64,000 nt of DNA from Microbacterium testaceum (lineage in GTDB: Bacteria > Actinomycetota > Actinomycetes > Actinomycetales > Microbacteriaceae), in contig NZ_LDRU01000001.1 in the NCBI RefSeq assembly GCF_001476285.1, forward strand, positions 1 through 64,000, written 5' to 3'. The notes below the pieces were generated by a model, which was not told the DNA's origin, did not search any database, and saw only the letters and a list, made by a program, of their open reading frames with translations. Position 1 is the stretch's first letter, and every line of letters starts with the position of its first letter. This document shows positions 44,221 to 53,619 of this stretch, in pieces. Made by a program: the position numbers and the translations under genes.

Positions 44221-45123
44221 TCAGCCCAACTGATCCAGCAACCACCGCGTCCCACGCACCGATGCCCCCAGAGCCTCCACGCGTTCCGTCAGCCCGCGGT
44301 CGCTCGTCACCACGATCACCGGATCCCATGAGCCGACGAGCTTCGACGTCACGCGCACGATCTCGTCATCGCCCGACCCGCTGGCCCGCCACACCGCGAC
44401 CAGGTCGTGATCGACGTCCGTCGCACGCGCATCGCCCTCCAGCACCGCCGCAACGAACGGGAACCAGCGCGTGGCGGAAAGGCCGAGGGCCTCGGCATCC
44501 ATTCCCTTCGACGCGAGTGCCGAGAGGCGGGTGAGCAGTCGCCCGGCCGCGCCGGCGCGGTCTTTCCACCAGCCGTCGGGCACCGACCCCATGACATTCG
44601 CGACATCGACCACCACCGCGGGACGCACCGACAGCGCGGAGCGGAGGGCGGGCCACGCCGCGGCGAAGCCCGGGTGGAGGGGCCGAGACTCGACCTCGTC
44701 GACCGGCACCCACTCGAGCGCCACGCTCTCGGGGTCGCTGATCACGGGTTCGAAGGGCGAGGTGACGTCGGCGACGAGGGTCGTGTAGGTCCAGATGCCG
44801 AGGTCGAGCACGCTCTCGAAGCGCGCCTGCACGGCGTCCTCGGGCACGCCGGCCTCTTCGCCCGACTCGCGCAACGCACCGTCGCGCGCCGACTCGTTCT
44901 CGTGACGCGCACCGCCGGGGAGCGCCCACGTGTCGCCGAAGTGGCTCCACGACACGCGGTGCTGCAGCAGCACGCCCCGCTCGGCGTCGAGGGCGAGCAG
45001 ACCGGCGGCCCCGAAACGCCCCCAGTACCTCTCCCCCGTCGGCGCGACGACCCACGCATCCCCGGGATCGCGGGGACCGTGCGGGCGCCGCGGTTCACCG
45101 GCGGCAGGGGGCTCGATCGTCAT
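44221..45123 (-). CDS. NUDIX hydrolase fused to a NYN/PIN-like domain
   Basis: 300 residues from ATG 45123. Residues 20-165 form a NUDIX hydrolase: the box runs from Gly71 to Val93 with Glu77, Arg85-Glu86, Glu89-Glu90 and Gly92 as expected for GX5EX7REUXEEXGU, except Ser at the first hydrophobic position. Residues 168-298 read VVVDVANVMGS, GSGDDEIVR and VVTSDRGLTERVEALG, with acidic residues 173, 252-253 and 275 placed like a NYN/PIN nuclease. The first domain would hydrolyse a nucleoside diphosphate derivative; the second would bind or cut RNA. Confidence 0.82.
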   Translation of the reverse strand: MTIEPPAAGEPRRPHGPRDPGDAWVVAPTGERYWGRFGAAGLLALDAERGVLLQHRVSWSHFGDTWALPGGARHENESARDGALRESGEEAGVPEDAVQARFESVLDLGIWTYTTLVADVTSPFEPVISDPESVALEWVPVDEVESRPLHPGFAAAWPALRSALSVRPAVVVDVANVMGSVPDGWWKDRAGAAGRLLTRLSALASKGMDAEALGLSATRWFPFVAAVLEGDARATDVDHDLVAVWRASGSGDDEIVRVTSKLVGSWDPVIVVTSDRGLTERVEALGASVRGTRWLLDQLG

Positions 45124-45326
45124 CCCGTCCAGCCTGGCACACCTCGGCGCGCCCGGGTCAGCCCGACGACTCATGGCGCCGCAATCCCGTCCGGAGCCAC
45201 CCCCGAGCCGTCACGCGGATCCGGATGCCGACACGCCGACCCCACGTCACCGGAAAACGGCGTGTCACCCACCGACTCCGCCCGACGGCCCACCCCGCAC
45301 CACGGGCCCCACGGCCCCGGAACAGC

Positions 45327-45365
45327 CGCGTGCCCCGACCCCCGCAATCGGGGCCGGGGCACGCG
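45327..45365 (-). terminator. Terminator of the DUF805 gene
   Basis: CGCGTGCCCCG (45327-45337) and CGGGGCACGCG (45355-45365), perfect 11-bp arms with an inner CCCCG/CGGGG stem, 11 bases beyond the gene's stop. The rest of the 45124-45376 gap is low-complexity GC-rich sequence with no gene that I can support. Confidence 0.85.
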
Positions 45366-45376
45366 AAAGAAGTATG

Positions 45377-45820
45377 TCAGCGGTCGAAGCGCGCACCCTC
45401 GGGCTTCGAGCCCAGCAGCGTGAAGACGAAGAGGATGATCGGCCCGACGAGCGGCACGAAGTAGATGAAAGCCCAGAAGCCGCTGCGGTTGGTGTCGTGC
45501 AGGCGGCGCACGAGAACCGCGATGTGCGGGACGATCGTGGCCAGGCCCCAGATCACCGACAGCACGACGAAGATCACACCGATCCCACCGGCGAGCTGCA
45601 CCTCGCCGTACGGGCCCGTGGTGACCCCGCCCGTCACGGCCGCGAGCACGTTGAGCACGAGGACGACGAGGCCGTTCGCGAGGATCCACCACCAGTACTC
45701 GCTCCGGCTCGCGCGGCCGGTGAAGGTCGCGTACTTCTTGAAGATGCGGCGCACGGCGGCACCGAACGGCGCTCCGTAGTACGGCTGATCGAGTGCCGGT
45801 TCGGCCTGCAGATTGGTCAT
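45377..45820 (-). CDS. DUF805 membrane protein
   Basis: 147 residues from ATG 45820. A soluble N-terminus with KYATFTGRASRSEYWWW, the DUF805 hallmark, then three or four helices, and the conserved VRRLHDTNRSGFWAFIYFVPLVGPIILFVFTLL toward the end (given in part: RRLHDTNRSG). Function unknown; common in bacteria, sometimes near stress genes. Monocistronic, flanked by terminators on both sides. Confidence 0.92.
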   Translation of the reverse strand: MTNLQAEPALDQPYYGAPFGAAVRRIFKKYATFTGRASRSEYWWWILANGLVVLVLNVLAAVTGGVTTGPYGEVQLAGGIGVIFVVLSVIWGLATIVPHIAVLVRRLHDTNRSGFWAFIYFVPLVGPIILFVFTLLGSKPEGARFDR

Positions 45821-45951
45821 GGAGATCCCCCTTGTCAGCGGCCGACGTGCCGCACGCGGGCGGACCCTGTAGCCCACCGCTGATGCAGCGTATCCATTCC
45901 TGGGAGGTTTCTGTGAGGAAACGCGTGATTGTTTCGCGAACAACGACGAAA

Positions 45952-45982
45952 CGCCCCGGCCACCACGACGGTGACCGGGGCG
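45952..45982 (-). terminator. Terminator downstream of der
   Basis: CGCCCCGG (45952-45959) with CCGGGGCG (45975-45982), plus an inner CACC/GGTG stem. On the minus strand it is followed by TTTCGTCGTTGTT. It lies 13 bases past the der stop and ends the long housekeeping operon. Confidence 0.85.
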
Positions 45983-45995
45983 CTCTCGAGGCGAC

Positions 45996-47519
45996 TCAGC
46001 GCTGGCGCTTCTCGCGGATACGCATGTTCAGCACGATCGGCGTGCCCTCGAAGCCGTAGATCTCGCGCAGGCGCCGCTGGATGAACCGGCGGTAGCCCGG
46101 GTCGAGGAACCCGGTCGTGAAGAGCACGAATGTCGGCGGACGCGTCGCCGCCTGCGTGCCAAACAGGATGCGGGGCTGCTTGCCACCGCGCAGGGGGTGC
46201 GGGTGCTCGGCGACGAGCTCCGACAGGAACGCGTTGAACTTGCCGGTGGGGATGCGGGTGTCCCACGACTCCAGCGCCGTCTCGAGGGCAGGCACCAGCT
46301 TGTCGAGGTGACGGCCGGTGCGGGCCGAGATGTTCACGCGCGGAGCCCACGCGACGTGCGCCAGGTCTTGCTCGATCTCGCGCTCGAGGTAGCGACGACG
46401 GTCCTGGTTCTCCATGTCGTCGTCGTTCAGACGGTCCCACTTGTTGAACGCCAGCACGAGCGCGCGCCCGGACTCGAGCACGAGGTCGATGATGTTGAGG
46501 TCTTGCACGCTGATCGGCTGCGACACGTCGAGCACGACGACGGCGACCTCGGACTTCTCCAGCGCCGTCGAGGTGCGCAGCGACGCGTAGAAGTCGGCGC
46601 CCTGCGACAGGTGCACGCGGCGACGGATGCCGGCGGTGTCCACCAGCGTCCAGAGCTTGCCGCCGAGCTCGACGACTTCGTCCACGGGGTCACGCGTGGT
46701 GCCCGCGAGCTCGTTCACGACGACGCGTTCCTCGCCAGCGGCCTTGTTGAGCAGCGACGACTTGCCGACGTTGGGGCGACCGAGGATCGCGACGCGGCGC
46801 GGCCCGCCGATCTCGTACTTCGCGACGGCCGAGACGTCGGGAAGCACCTTCATGAGCTCGTCGAGCAGGTCGGCAACACCGCGACCGTGGATCGCCGACA
46901 CGGGGTGCGGCTCGCCGAGACCCAGGTTCCACAGGGCCGTGGCCTCGGGCTCCTGGCGGGCGTCGTCGACCTTGTTGGCGATGAGGAAGACGGGCTTCTT
47001 GCTCTTGCGCAGCAGCTTCACGACGTGCTCGTCGGTCGAGGTCGCCCCCACCGTGGCGTCCACGACGAAGAGCACGACGTCGGCGAGGTCGATCGCGACC
47101 TCGGCCTGCGCGGCGACCGAACGGTCGATGCCCTTCGCGTCGGGCTCCCACCCGCCGGTGTCGACCAGCGAGAAGCGGCGGTCGAGCCACTCGGCCTTGT
47201 ACGTGACGCGGTCGCGCGTAACCCCGGGGGTGTCCTCGACCACGGCCTCGCGGCGCCCGAGGATGCGGTTCACCAGCGCCGACTTGCCGACGTTGGGGCG
47301 ACCGACGATCGCGACCACCGGCAGCGCCGGCAGGAACTCGATCGCTCCCTCGCCCGAGGCGAGACCGGCGAGGAGCGCCGCGTCGTCCTCGTCGAGGTCG
47401 AAGTCCTCGAGGCCCGCGCGCAGCGCCTCGGCCCGCTGTTCGGCGAGGACCTCGTCCAGCTCGGCCATCTTCTCGGCGAGCTGGTCGGGCCCGCCTTCGT
47501 ACTCGTCTTCAACGCCCAT
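45996..47519 (-). CDS. der: Ribosome biogenesis GTPase Der (EngA)
   Basis: 507 residues. Two tandem GTPase domains, each with GRPNVGKS: the first around residue 73 (SALVNRILG follows), the second around 240 (SSLLNKAAG), with DTGG and DTAG switch II motifs, NKVD and NKWD base-recognition motifs, and a C-terminal KH-like domain ending RIREKRQR. The N-terminal 65 residues are an acidic extension seen in actinobacterial Der. It assists 50S subunit maturation. It overlaps the cmk stop by 11 bases. Confidence 0.97.
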   Translation of the reverse strand: MGVEDEYEGGPDQLAEKMAELDEVLAEQRAEALRAGLEDFDLDEDDAALLAGLASGEGAIEFLPALPVVAIVGRPNVGKSALVNRILGRREAVVEDTPGVTRDRVTYKAEWLDRRFSLVDTGGWEPDAKGIDRSVAAQAEVAIDLADVVLFVVDATVGATSTDEHVVKLLRKSKKPVFLIANKVDDARQEPEATALWNLGLGEPHPVSAIHGRGVADLLDELMKVLPDVSAVAKYEIGGPRRVAILGRPNVGKSSLLNKAAGEERVVVNELAGTTRDPVDEVVELGGKLWTLVDTAGIRRRVHLSQGADFYASLRTSTALEKSEVAVVVLDVSQPISVQDLNIIDLVLESGRALVLAFNKWDRLNDDDMENQDRRRYLEREIEQDLAHVAWAPRVNISARTGRHLDKLVPALETALESWDTRIPTGKFNAFLSELVAEHPHPLRGGKQPRILFGTQAATRPPTFVLFTTGFLDPGYRRFIQRRLREIYGFEGTPIVLNMRIREKRQR

Positions 47520-48246
47520 CGCGGGCTCCCATCGTGGAGTCGACGACGCTCAGCACGGCATCGACGGTCTGTTCGAAATCGAGGTGGGTCGAGTCGACGA
47601 CCTCGACGCCTTCAGCGGCGGTGAGGAAGTCGACGACCGTGGAGTCGGCCGCGTCGCGCTTGTGCAGCGCGGCAGCGACGGCTGCGGCATCCTGTGTCGT
47701 CAGTTCTGCGCTGCGCCGCGCGGCGCGCACCTCGGGCGCCGCGGTCAGAAGGATCCGCACCGGCGCATCGGGGAACACGACGGTCGTGATGTCACGTCCC
47801 TCGACCACGACGCCCGGAAGAGCAGCGGATGCCACGAGCCGACGAAACAGCTCGGTCACCGCGTGCCGCACGGGGGCGACGCGCGCGACCCCGCTCACGG
47901 CGTCGGTGACCCGGGGCTCGCGGATCGCGGCGGTCACGTCGACGGGGCCGACGCGCACCCAGCGGTCGGCCGTGTCGAGCGAGATCGCGTAGTCGAAATC
48001 GCCGAAGACTTCGAGCACCGCGGTGGCGTCGGACGTGTCGACGCCGTGCTCGAGAGCGTGCCACGCGAGGGCGCGGTAAGCGGCGCCGGTGTCGAGGAAG
48101 CCGTAGCCGAGGCGCGTGGCGGCAGCCTTCGACACGCTCGACTTTCCGCTGCCGGCGGGGCCGTCGATCGCGACGACGACGGGTTCGCTGGCCGACGAGC
48201 CCTCGACGGGGGCGCCGAGAGCGGGCTTGAGGAGGGGTTCAGTCAT
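47509..48246 (-). CDS. cmk: Cytidylate kinase
   Basis: 245 residues from ATG 48246. P-loop [17 protein letters not shown], then [17 protein letters not shown], the CMP-binding insert, and [21 protein letters not shown] with [10 protein letters not shown], all diagnostic for bacterial CMP kinase. It phosphorylates CMP/dCMP with ATP. It overlaps tyrA upstream by eight bases and der downstream, a cmk-der pairing conserved in actinobacteria. Confidence 0.97.
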   Translation of the reverse strand: MTEPLLKPALGAPVEGSSASEPVVVAIDGPAGSGKSSVSKAAATRLGYGFLDTGAAYRALAWHALEHGVDTSDATAVLEVFGDFDYAISLDTADRWVRVGPVDVTAAIREPRVTDAVSGVARVAPVRHAVTELFRRLVASAALPGVVVEGRDITTVVFPDAPVRILLTAAPEVRAARRSAELTTQDAAAVAAALHKRDAADSTVVDFLTAAEGVEVVDSTHLDFEQTVDAVLSVVDSTMGARDGR

Positions 48247-49372
48247 GGGTGGTGCTCGCAATCCGCCAACCGCGCTGCTGGAGCCCGTCGACCGCCCGGC
48301 GGACCGCGTCGGGGACGACGCTGATCTCGGCGAGGCCGAACGGGGCTCCGGGCGAGTGCTCGAGGCGTAGGTCTTCGACGTTGACGTCGAGGTCGCCGAG
48401 TTCGCCGAAGAGGCGACCCAGCTGGCCGGAGGTGTCGTCGACCATGACGACGAAAGTATCGAAACGGCGGTTCTGGCCGTGCTTGCCGGGCAGGCGCTCC
48501 ACACCCTCGTTACCGCGGCGGATCGTGTCGGCGATCGCGCGCCGCGCGCCGGGCACGTCGGGGTCGCGCAGCGCCTCGGCGACCTCGGACAGGTCGGCGG
48601 CGAGCTGGTCGAGCACCTCGACCACGGGGGCAGCGTTCGCGCCGAGGATCTGCACCCACAGTTCGGGAGCGGATGCCGCGATGCGCGTCGTGTCGCGCAC
48701 GCCCTGGCCCGCGAGGCGCAGGGATCCGTCGGGCGCCTCGACGAAACGACCGGCGAGGAGGCTCGCGACCAGCTGGGGCACGTGCGACATGAGCGCGACG
48801 GACTCGTCGTGCTCCTCGGGCGTCATCTCGATGAGCGTCGCGCCGAGGTCGAGCGCGAGCCCCTCGACGAGCGACAGGTCGTGCGCGGAGGTCTCGGCAT
48901 CCCGGCACACGACCCACGGACGACCGATGAAGATGTCGGCCCGGGCAGAGATCGCTCCCCCGCGCTCGCGTCCGGCCATGGGGTGCGAGCCGATGTAGTG
49001 CGTGAGGTCGACGCCGCGCTCGCGCAGGGTGCGCAGCGGTTCGAGCTTGACGCTCGCGACGTCGGTGACGACGGCATCCGGGAACGCCTCCAGCTCACGC
49101 TGCACGACATCGGCGATCACGTCGGGCGGCGTGGCGACCACGATCAGCGACGGCCGGTCGTCGGGGCGCTCGGCGCGGCCCGCGCCGTAGTCGATCGCGA
49201 GGCGTAGCTGCGAGGGAGAGGCGTCGACGAGCACGACGTCGACCCCGCGCGCGGTGAGCGCGTGGCCGATGCTCGCCCCCAGCAGGCCCGAGCCGACGAC
49301 GCGGACGGTTCCGCTCGTGCGGGTCGCCAAAGGACCGGCCGCGCGCGCGGACGTTCCGTTCGGTTCGCTCAT
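48239..49372 (-). CDS. tyrA: Prephenate dehydrogenase with C-terminal ACT domain
   Basis: 377 residues from ATG 49372, with AGGAG five bases upstream. Rossmann motif [15 protein letters not shown] (about 25-39), VATPPDVI, conserved [13 protein letters not shown] with the catalytic His, and [12 protein letters not shown]. An ACT domain occupies the last 75 residues ([19 protein letters not shown]), likely the site for tyrosine feedback. It converts prephenate to 4-hydroxyphenylpyruvate. Confidence 0.95.
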   Translation of the reverse strand: MSEPNGTSARAAGPLATRTSGTVRVVGSGLLGASIGHALTARGVDVVLVDASPSQLRLAIDYGAGRAERPDDRPSLIVVATPPDVIADVVQRELEAFPDAVVTDVASVKLEPLRTLRERGVDLTHYIGSHPMAGRERGGAISARADIFIGRPWVVCRDAETSAHDLSLVEGLALDLGATLIEMTPEEHDESVALMSHVPQLVASLLAGRFVEAPDGSLRLAGQGVRDTTRIAASAPELWVQILGANAAPVVEVLDQLAADLSEVAEALRDPDVPGARRAIADTIRRGNEGVERLPGKHGQNRRFDTFVVMVDDTSGQLGRLFGELGDLDVNVEDLRLEHSPGAPFGLAEISVVPDAVRRAVDGLQQRGWRIASTTHD

Positions 49373-49424
49373 CGGGTCTCCTGCCCTGGGCGGCGCCCCT
49401 CGCACCGCGAGACGCCCCGGAGGC

Positions 49425-50228
49425 TCACTCCGCGGGAGTGTCGCCGTCCCGACGGGACAGCGTGAGCAGGGCGCCGCGTTCTACTGTAGTCAACTCGCGC
49501 GCCTTGCCCACCGGGAGTGTTCCCAGGTGCAGGGGCCCGAACTGCCGACGCACCAGCTCGACGACGGGGTGGCCGACCTCGGCCATCATCCGCCGGACGA
49601 TGCGGTTCTTGCCCGAGTGCAGCGTCAGCTCCACGAGGCTCTCGCCGCGCGACGCGTCGAGCAGGCGCGCCTTGTCGGCCGCGATCCGTCCGTCCTCGAG
49701 CTCGACGCCTTTGATCAGTCGCTGGATCGTCTGGGGCAGCACCTGCCCCTCGACCTTCGCGATGTACACCTTCGTCACGCCGAACGAGGGGTGTGCGAGC
49801 ACGTGGGCGAGGTCGCCGTCGTTGGTCAGGACGAGAAGGCCCGAGGTGTGGGCATCCAGTCGTCCGACGTTGAACAGGCGCTCGTCCCAGTCCTTCGTGT
49901 AGCGACGCAGATCAGGGCGCCCGCGGTCGTCGCTCATCGAGCTGACGACGCCCGTCGGCTTGTTCAGGATGACGTAGCGCTTCGATGCGTCGAGCTGAAT
50001 CGCCGTGCCGTCGACGTCGACGAGGTCGACCTCTGGATCGATGCGCGAGCCGAGCTCCGTCACGACCACGCCGTTCACGCGCACGCGGCCCGCGACGATC
50101 ATCTCCTCCGAGACGCGGCGCGAGGCCACGCCCGCGTTCGCGAGCACCTTCTGCAGGCGGACACCCTCTTCGCCCCCGCTCGCCGAGCGCGAGCCCCCGG
50201 TCGCTGAGCCTGTCGAAGCGTCACTCAT
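49425..50228 (-). CDS. 23S rRNA pseudouridine synthase, RluB/RsuA family
   Basis: 267 residues. An N-terminal S4 domain (VRLQKVLANAGVASRRVSEEMIVAGRVRVNG in part) is followed by the RsuA catalytic core, with the catalytic Asp in NVGRLDAHTSGLLVLTNDGDLA. It overlaps scpB upstream by ATGA and lies in the conserved scpA-scpB-rluB cluster. In that context RluB-type activity on 23S rRNA is the best guess. Confidence 0.94.
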   Translation of the reverse strand: MSDASTGSATGGSRSASGGEEGVRLQKVLANAGVASRRVSEEMIVAGRVRVNGVVVTELGSRIDPEVDLVDVDGTAIQLDASKRYVILNKPTGVVSSMSDDRGRPDLRRYTKDWDERLFNVGRLDAHTSGLLVLTNDGDLAHVLAHPSFGVTKVYIAKVEGQVLPQTIQRLIKGVELEDGRIAADKARLLDASRGESLVELTLHSGKNRIVRRMMAEVGHPVVELVRRQFGPLHLGTLPVGKARELTTVERGALLTLSRRDGDTPAE

Positions 50229-50830
50229 CTCAAAACCTCTCCGTCGAATCCGTCAGCGCCGTCGTCGAGCAACGGCGAGATGTGGGGCAGCTCATCGAGC
50301 GAGTTGATGCCCAGATTGACCAGCAGCTGGTCGGTCGTCCCATAGTGGATCGCCCCCGTGTCGGGGTCGGTGAACACCTCGGTGATGAGTCCGCGGGCGA
50401 GCAGCGTCCGGACGACCGAGTCCACGTTGACGGCACGGATGGATGCCACCTGCCCGCGCGTCACGGGCTGCTTGTACGCGATGACGGCCAGGGTCTCGAG
50501 CGCCGCCTGCGACAGCCGCGAGGGCGCCTGGGTGTTCACGAACTCGCCCACGACGTCGTCATACTCCTCGCGGACGTACAACCGCCATCCGCCGCCGACC
50601 TCGCGCAGCTCGAAGCCGCGGACCGGCCCACCGGTCTCGCCGTTGTAGTCCGCGGCGAGCGCCTCGACGGCCTGGCGCACGGCCGGCACGGGCGCGCCGA
50701 CCGCGGCGGCGAGGCTCACGAGGCTCTGCGGCTCGTCGACGACGAGCAGGATCGCCTCCAGACGACGGGCGACGGATGCCGGATCGCTCGGCCGCGGAGC
50801 CGGGATCGGGGCCTGCGGGTCAGCGGTCAT
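50225..50830 (-). CDS. scpB: Segregation and condensation protein B
   Basis: 201 residues. Two winged-helix domains: RRLEAILLVVDEPQSLVSLAAAVG at the start, and ALETLAVIAYKQPVTRGQVASIRAVNVDSVVRTLLARGLI in the middle (given as family landmark), then TPDTGAIHYGTTDQLLVNLG-like ending. It joins ScpA and SMC in the chromosome-condensing complex. It overlaps scpA by 11 bases and rluB by four. Confidence 0.96.
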   Translation of the reverse strand: MTADPQAPIPAPRPSDPASVARRLEAILLVVDEPQSLVSLAAAVGAPVPAVRQAVEALAADYNGETGGPVRGFELREVGGGWRLYVREEYDDVVGEFVNTQAPSRLSQAALETLAVIAYKQPVTRGQVASIRAVNVDSVVRTLLARGLITEVFTDPDTGAIHYGTTDQLLVNLGINSLDELPHISPLLDDGADGFDGEVLR

Positions 50831-51734
50831 AGTCGGCTCCCAGGGCGGCGAGGTTCTCTTCCGACCACCTCTCGGCGGTCCAGCGCAGGGTCAGCTCCCC
50901 GAGCGGCTCGAGCTGCTCGAACGACAGCGCCGCGTGGCGATACAGCTCGAGGATCGAGAGGAACCGCGCGACGACGACGCCGGTCTCGGTGACGCCGGCG
51001 ACGAGGTCGCGGAAGTTCAGGGTCCCCGCCGAACGGAGCAGCGTCACGACGATCGCGGCCTGCTCGCGGATGCTCACGAGCGGCGCGTGCAGGTGGTCGA
51101 GCCCGACGGTGGGGATCTGCTTGGGCGCCATCGCGACGACGGCGAGGGCAGCGAAGTCGTCGAGGCTCAGCGTCCACACGAGCTCCGGCACGGCTGCGCG
51201 GTACTTCTCGTCGAGCCGCACGTCGCGGGTGTGCCGGCGATCCTCGCGCTGCAGGCACCGCGCGAACCACGCCGATACCTCTTTGAACGCCCGGTACTGG
51301 AGGAGTCGGGCGAACAGCAGGTCGCGCGCTTCGAGCAGCGCCACGGACTCGGCATCCACGAGTTCGCCCTGCGGCAGCAGCCCGACGATCTTCATGTCGA
51401 GCAGGGTCGCGGCGACAACGAGGAACTCGGATGCCTCGTCGAGATCCTGCTCGGGACCGAGGTCGCGGAGGTAAGCGATGAACTCGTCGGTCACGCGGCT
51501 GAGTGCGACCTCGGTGATGTCGAGCTCGGCGCGCGAGATGAGGGTCAAGAGCAGGTCGAACGGTCCGTCGAAGACGGGGAGGGTGACGCGGAAGCCGGCG
51601 GCGTCGGTCCCTTCGACGGGCTCCGGGACCTCGGTCGCGGGATCACCAGTCTCGCGCGAGAGGTGGCTGAGCTCGTCGAAGCCACCGGGGGCGGATGCCG
51701 CCGCGACGGGGGTGTCGTCAGGCGACGGCGCCAC
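50820..51734 (-). CDS. scpA: Segregation and condensation protein A (kleisin)
   Basis: 304 residues from GTG 51734, chosen because the following residues are an unstructured Ala/Pro linker and it overlaps parA by only 17 bases. Kleisin N-terminus VFDGPFDLLLTLISRAELDITEVALSRVTDEFIAYL (landmark FDGPFDLLL), LDEASEFLVVAATLLDMK, and a C-terminal winged helix (VARFLSILELYRHAALSF). It bridges the SMC heads with ScpB. Confidence 0.95.
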   Translation of the reverse strand: MAPSPDDTPVAAASAPGGFDELSHLSRETGDPATEVPEPVEGTDAAGFRVTLPVFDGPFDLLLTLISRAELDITEVALSRVTDEFIAYLRDLGPEQDLDEASEFLVVAATLLDMKIVGLLPQGELVDAESVALLEARDLLFARLLQYRAFKEVSAWFARCLQREDRRHTRDVRLDEKYRAAVPELVWTLSLDDFAALAVVAMAPKQIPTVGLDHLHAPLVSIREQAAIVVTLLRSAGTLNFRDLVAGVTETGVVVARFLSILELYRHAALSFEQLEPLGELTLRWTAERWSEENLAALGADYDR

Positions 51735-52620
51735 GCGCGACCAGCTCCCGCGCCAACCGCAGGTAGGCCTGGGCGGCGGCGTGCTCGGGCGCGAACTCCG
51801 TGATCGGCATGCCCGAGACCGAGGCATCCGGGAACTTCACCGTGCGACCGATGACCGTCTCGAGGACGTCGTCGCCGAACGCCTCGACGACACGCTCGAG
51901 CACCTCGCGCGAGTGCAGCGTGCGGGGGTCGTACATCGTCGCCAGCACGCCGTCGAGCTGGATCGCCGGGTTCAGGCGGTCGCGCACCTTGTCGATGGTC
52001 TCGACCAGCAGGGCGACACCGCGGAGGGCGAAGAACTCGCACTCGAGCGGGATGAGCACGCCGTGCGCGGCGGTGAGCGCGTTCACGGTGAGCAGGCCCA
52101 GCGAGGGCTGGCAGTCGATGAGGATGACGTCGTAGTCGGCCGCGACCTTGCGCAGCACGCGCGCGAGGATCGTCTCGCGGGCGACCTCGTTGACGAGGTG
52201 CACCTCGGCGGCCGACAGGTCGATGTTGGCCGGCAGCACGTCGAGGCCCTCGACTCGCGTCTGCACGATGACCTCGCGCGGGTCGCGCTTGGTGTCGAGC
52301 AGCAGGTCGTAGATCGTCGGCACGTCATGGGTCTGGATGCCGAGACCCGCCGACAGCGCTCCCTGGGGGTCGAAGTCGATCGCGAGCACGCGGCGGCCGT
52401 AGCCGGCGAGCGAGGCGGCGAGGTTGATGGTCGTCGTCGTCTTGCCGACGCCGCCCTTCTGGTTGCACAGCGCGATGATGCGCGCGGGACCGTGGCTGTC
52501 GAGAGCCGGCGGGGTGGGAAACCCCTGGTAGGGACGACCGGTGGGGCCGAGGATGACCTCGTCTGCCCCCGTCTTGCTGCCCTTCGTGCTCGCCGACACC
52601 GAGTCTCCCGCCTTCGTCAT
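51718..52620 (-). CDS. ParA-family ATPase (scpAB-linked)
   Basis: 300 residues from ATG 52620. Deviant Walker A NQKGGVGKTTTTINLAASLA (about residues 53-72), IDFDPQGALSAGLG, Walker B ILIDCQPSLGLLTVNAL and VKFPDASVSGMPI, all typical of Soj/ParA. No parB follows. This copy belongs to the conserved actinobacterial parA-scpA-scpB group, separate from the parAB pair near the origin. It probably helps position the nucleoid. Confidence 0.93.
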   Translation of the reverse strand: MTKAGDSVSASTKGSKTGADEVILGPTGRPYQGFPTPPALDSHGPARIIALCNQKGGVGKTTTTINLAASLAGYGRRVLAIDFDPQGALSAGLGIQTHDVPTIYDLLLDTKRDPREVIVQTRVEGLDVLPANIDLSAAEVHLVNEVARETILARVLRKVAADYDVILIDCQPSLGLLTVNALTAAHGVLIPLECEFFALRGVALLVETIDKVRDRLNPAIQLDGVLATMYDPRTLHSREVLERVVEAFGDDVLETVIGRTVKFPDASVSGMPITEFAPEHAAAQAYLRLARELVARGAVA

Positions 52621-52727
52621 AACGTCGTCGAGTCTAGCCGCCGCCCGCCGCCCCGCCCGGCGTGACCCGCGGGCAGGAGCCGGGCTCCAGGCTCCAGGCT
52701 CCGCGAGACGGCAACGCGCTGACATCC

Positions 52728-52746
52728 CCACTGCAGGCTGCAGTGG
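52728..52746. promoter_or_regulatory. 19-base palindrome upstream of parA
   Basis: CCACTGCAG-G-CTGCAGTGG, perfect 9-bp arms, in the 203-base gap between the DUF4184-like gene and parA. It could be a terminator for the upstream gene or an operator. It is not the actinobacterial parS site. Nearby GGCTCCA is repeated in tandem (about 52683-52700). Confidence 0.45.
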
Positions 52747-52823
52747 ACTTGTCAGCCGCGTGCAGTCTCGCCCATCCCGCGCCGTGAGCCGCGCACCCCG
52801 GGCCGCGCACCGCGCGCCGCGGG

Positions 52824-53618
52824 TCAGCCGCGTGCCGTCCGCGCGAGCCGCGCACGCCGCGCCTGCACGAGAACGGCGAGCAGCACGGTCGCGATACCCC
52901 ACACGGCGGCGACCTTCACGAGCACGCCGTAGATCAGGTGGGTCGGGGTGTACTCCGCGCCGAACCCTCCCTCGACCGCGAGCGCCACGAGGCTCGCCCC
53001 GACCAGCGCGACCGGAAGCGAGAGCCACCACGCCGCGCGGACGGCATCCGGAACCACACGCCGCACGGGCACCGCCGCGCGCTTCGACAGCCACCACAAC
53101 CCGAAGACCGCCAGCCCGGCCAGCCCGAACGCCCCCGAGCCGTACTGCAGCCACTTCACGCCCAGGAGCGGCCCCCACTGCTGCTCGAGCGCGGGGAACA
53201 GGGCGTCGCCCGCTCGCCCCTCGTGCGTGAAGAAGTCCCACGCGACGTGCGTGACCGCCCCGAGCGCGAGCGAGACGACGAGCCACAGGATGCCGCTGAC
53301 TCCCCCGCCGACGGTCTCGCGCGCGGCCGCGGGGGCACCGGCATCCCATCCCTCGGGCAGGCGCTCGGCGACGCGCCGCGGCAGCAGTTCCCGCGTCGCG
53401 GGACGCAGCACGCACCGCCACACCAGGAGCAGCGCGAACGCCATGACGACCGTCACCGGCAGCCACGCGAGATCGTGGGTCACCGAGTACGGGGGCACGA
53501 TTCCGCGCAGGAACAGCGGAAGGTCGGGGGTCATCGCGCCGATCGCGATCGCCGCCGGCACCAGCGGTGTCCGCACGAAGGGCAGGGCGACGACCGCGTG
53601 GCTGACGGTGAACGGCAT
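52824..53618 (-). CDS. DUF4184-family membrane protein
   Basis: 264 residues from ATG 53618. MPFTVSHAVVALPF and GAMTPDLPLF at the start are the DUF4184 signature, with HVAWDFFTHEGRAGD adding conserved His/Asp residues reminiscent of membrane-bound metal-dependent hydrolases. About six helices. It starts one base before the tyrS stop region and is co-oriented. Function unknown. Confidence 0.88.
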   Translation of the reverse strand: MPFTVSHAVVALPFVRTPLVPAAIAIGAMTPDLPLFLRGIVPPYSVTHDLAWLPVTVVMAFALLLVWRCVLRPATRELLPRRVAERLPEGWDAGAPAAARETVGGGVSGILWLVVSLALGAVTHVAWDFFTHEGRAGDALFPALEQQWGPLLGVKWLQYGSGAFGLAGLAVFGLWWLSKRAAVPVRRVVPDAVRAAWWLSLPVALVGASLVALAVEGGFGAEYTPTHLIYGVLVKVAAVWGIATVLLAVLVQARRARLARTARG

Positions 53619-53619
53619 G

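Noticed and set aside
52728..52746. Palindrome near parA as a parS centromere site
   Set aside because: Sequence CCACTGCAGGCTGCAGTGG does not resemble the actinobacterial parS TGTTTCACGTGAAACA, and there is no parB here.
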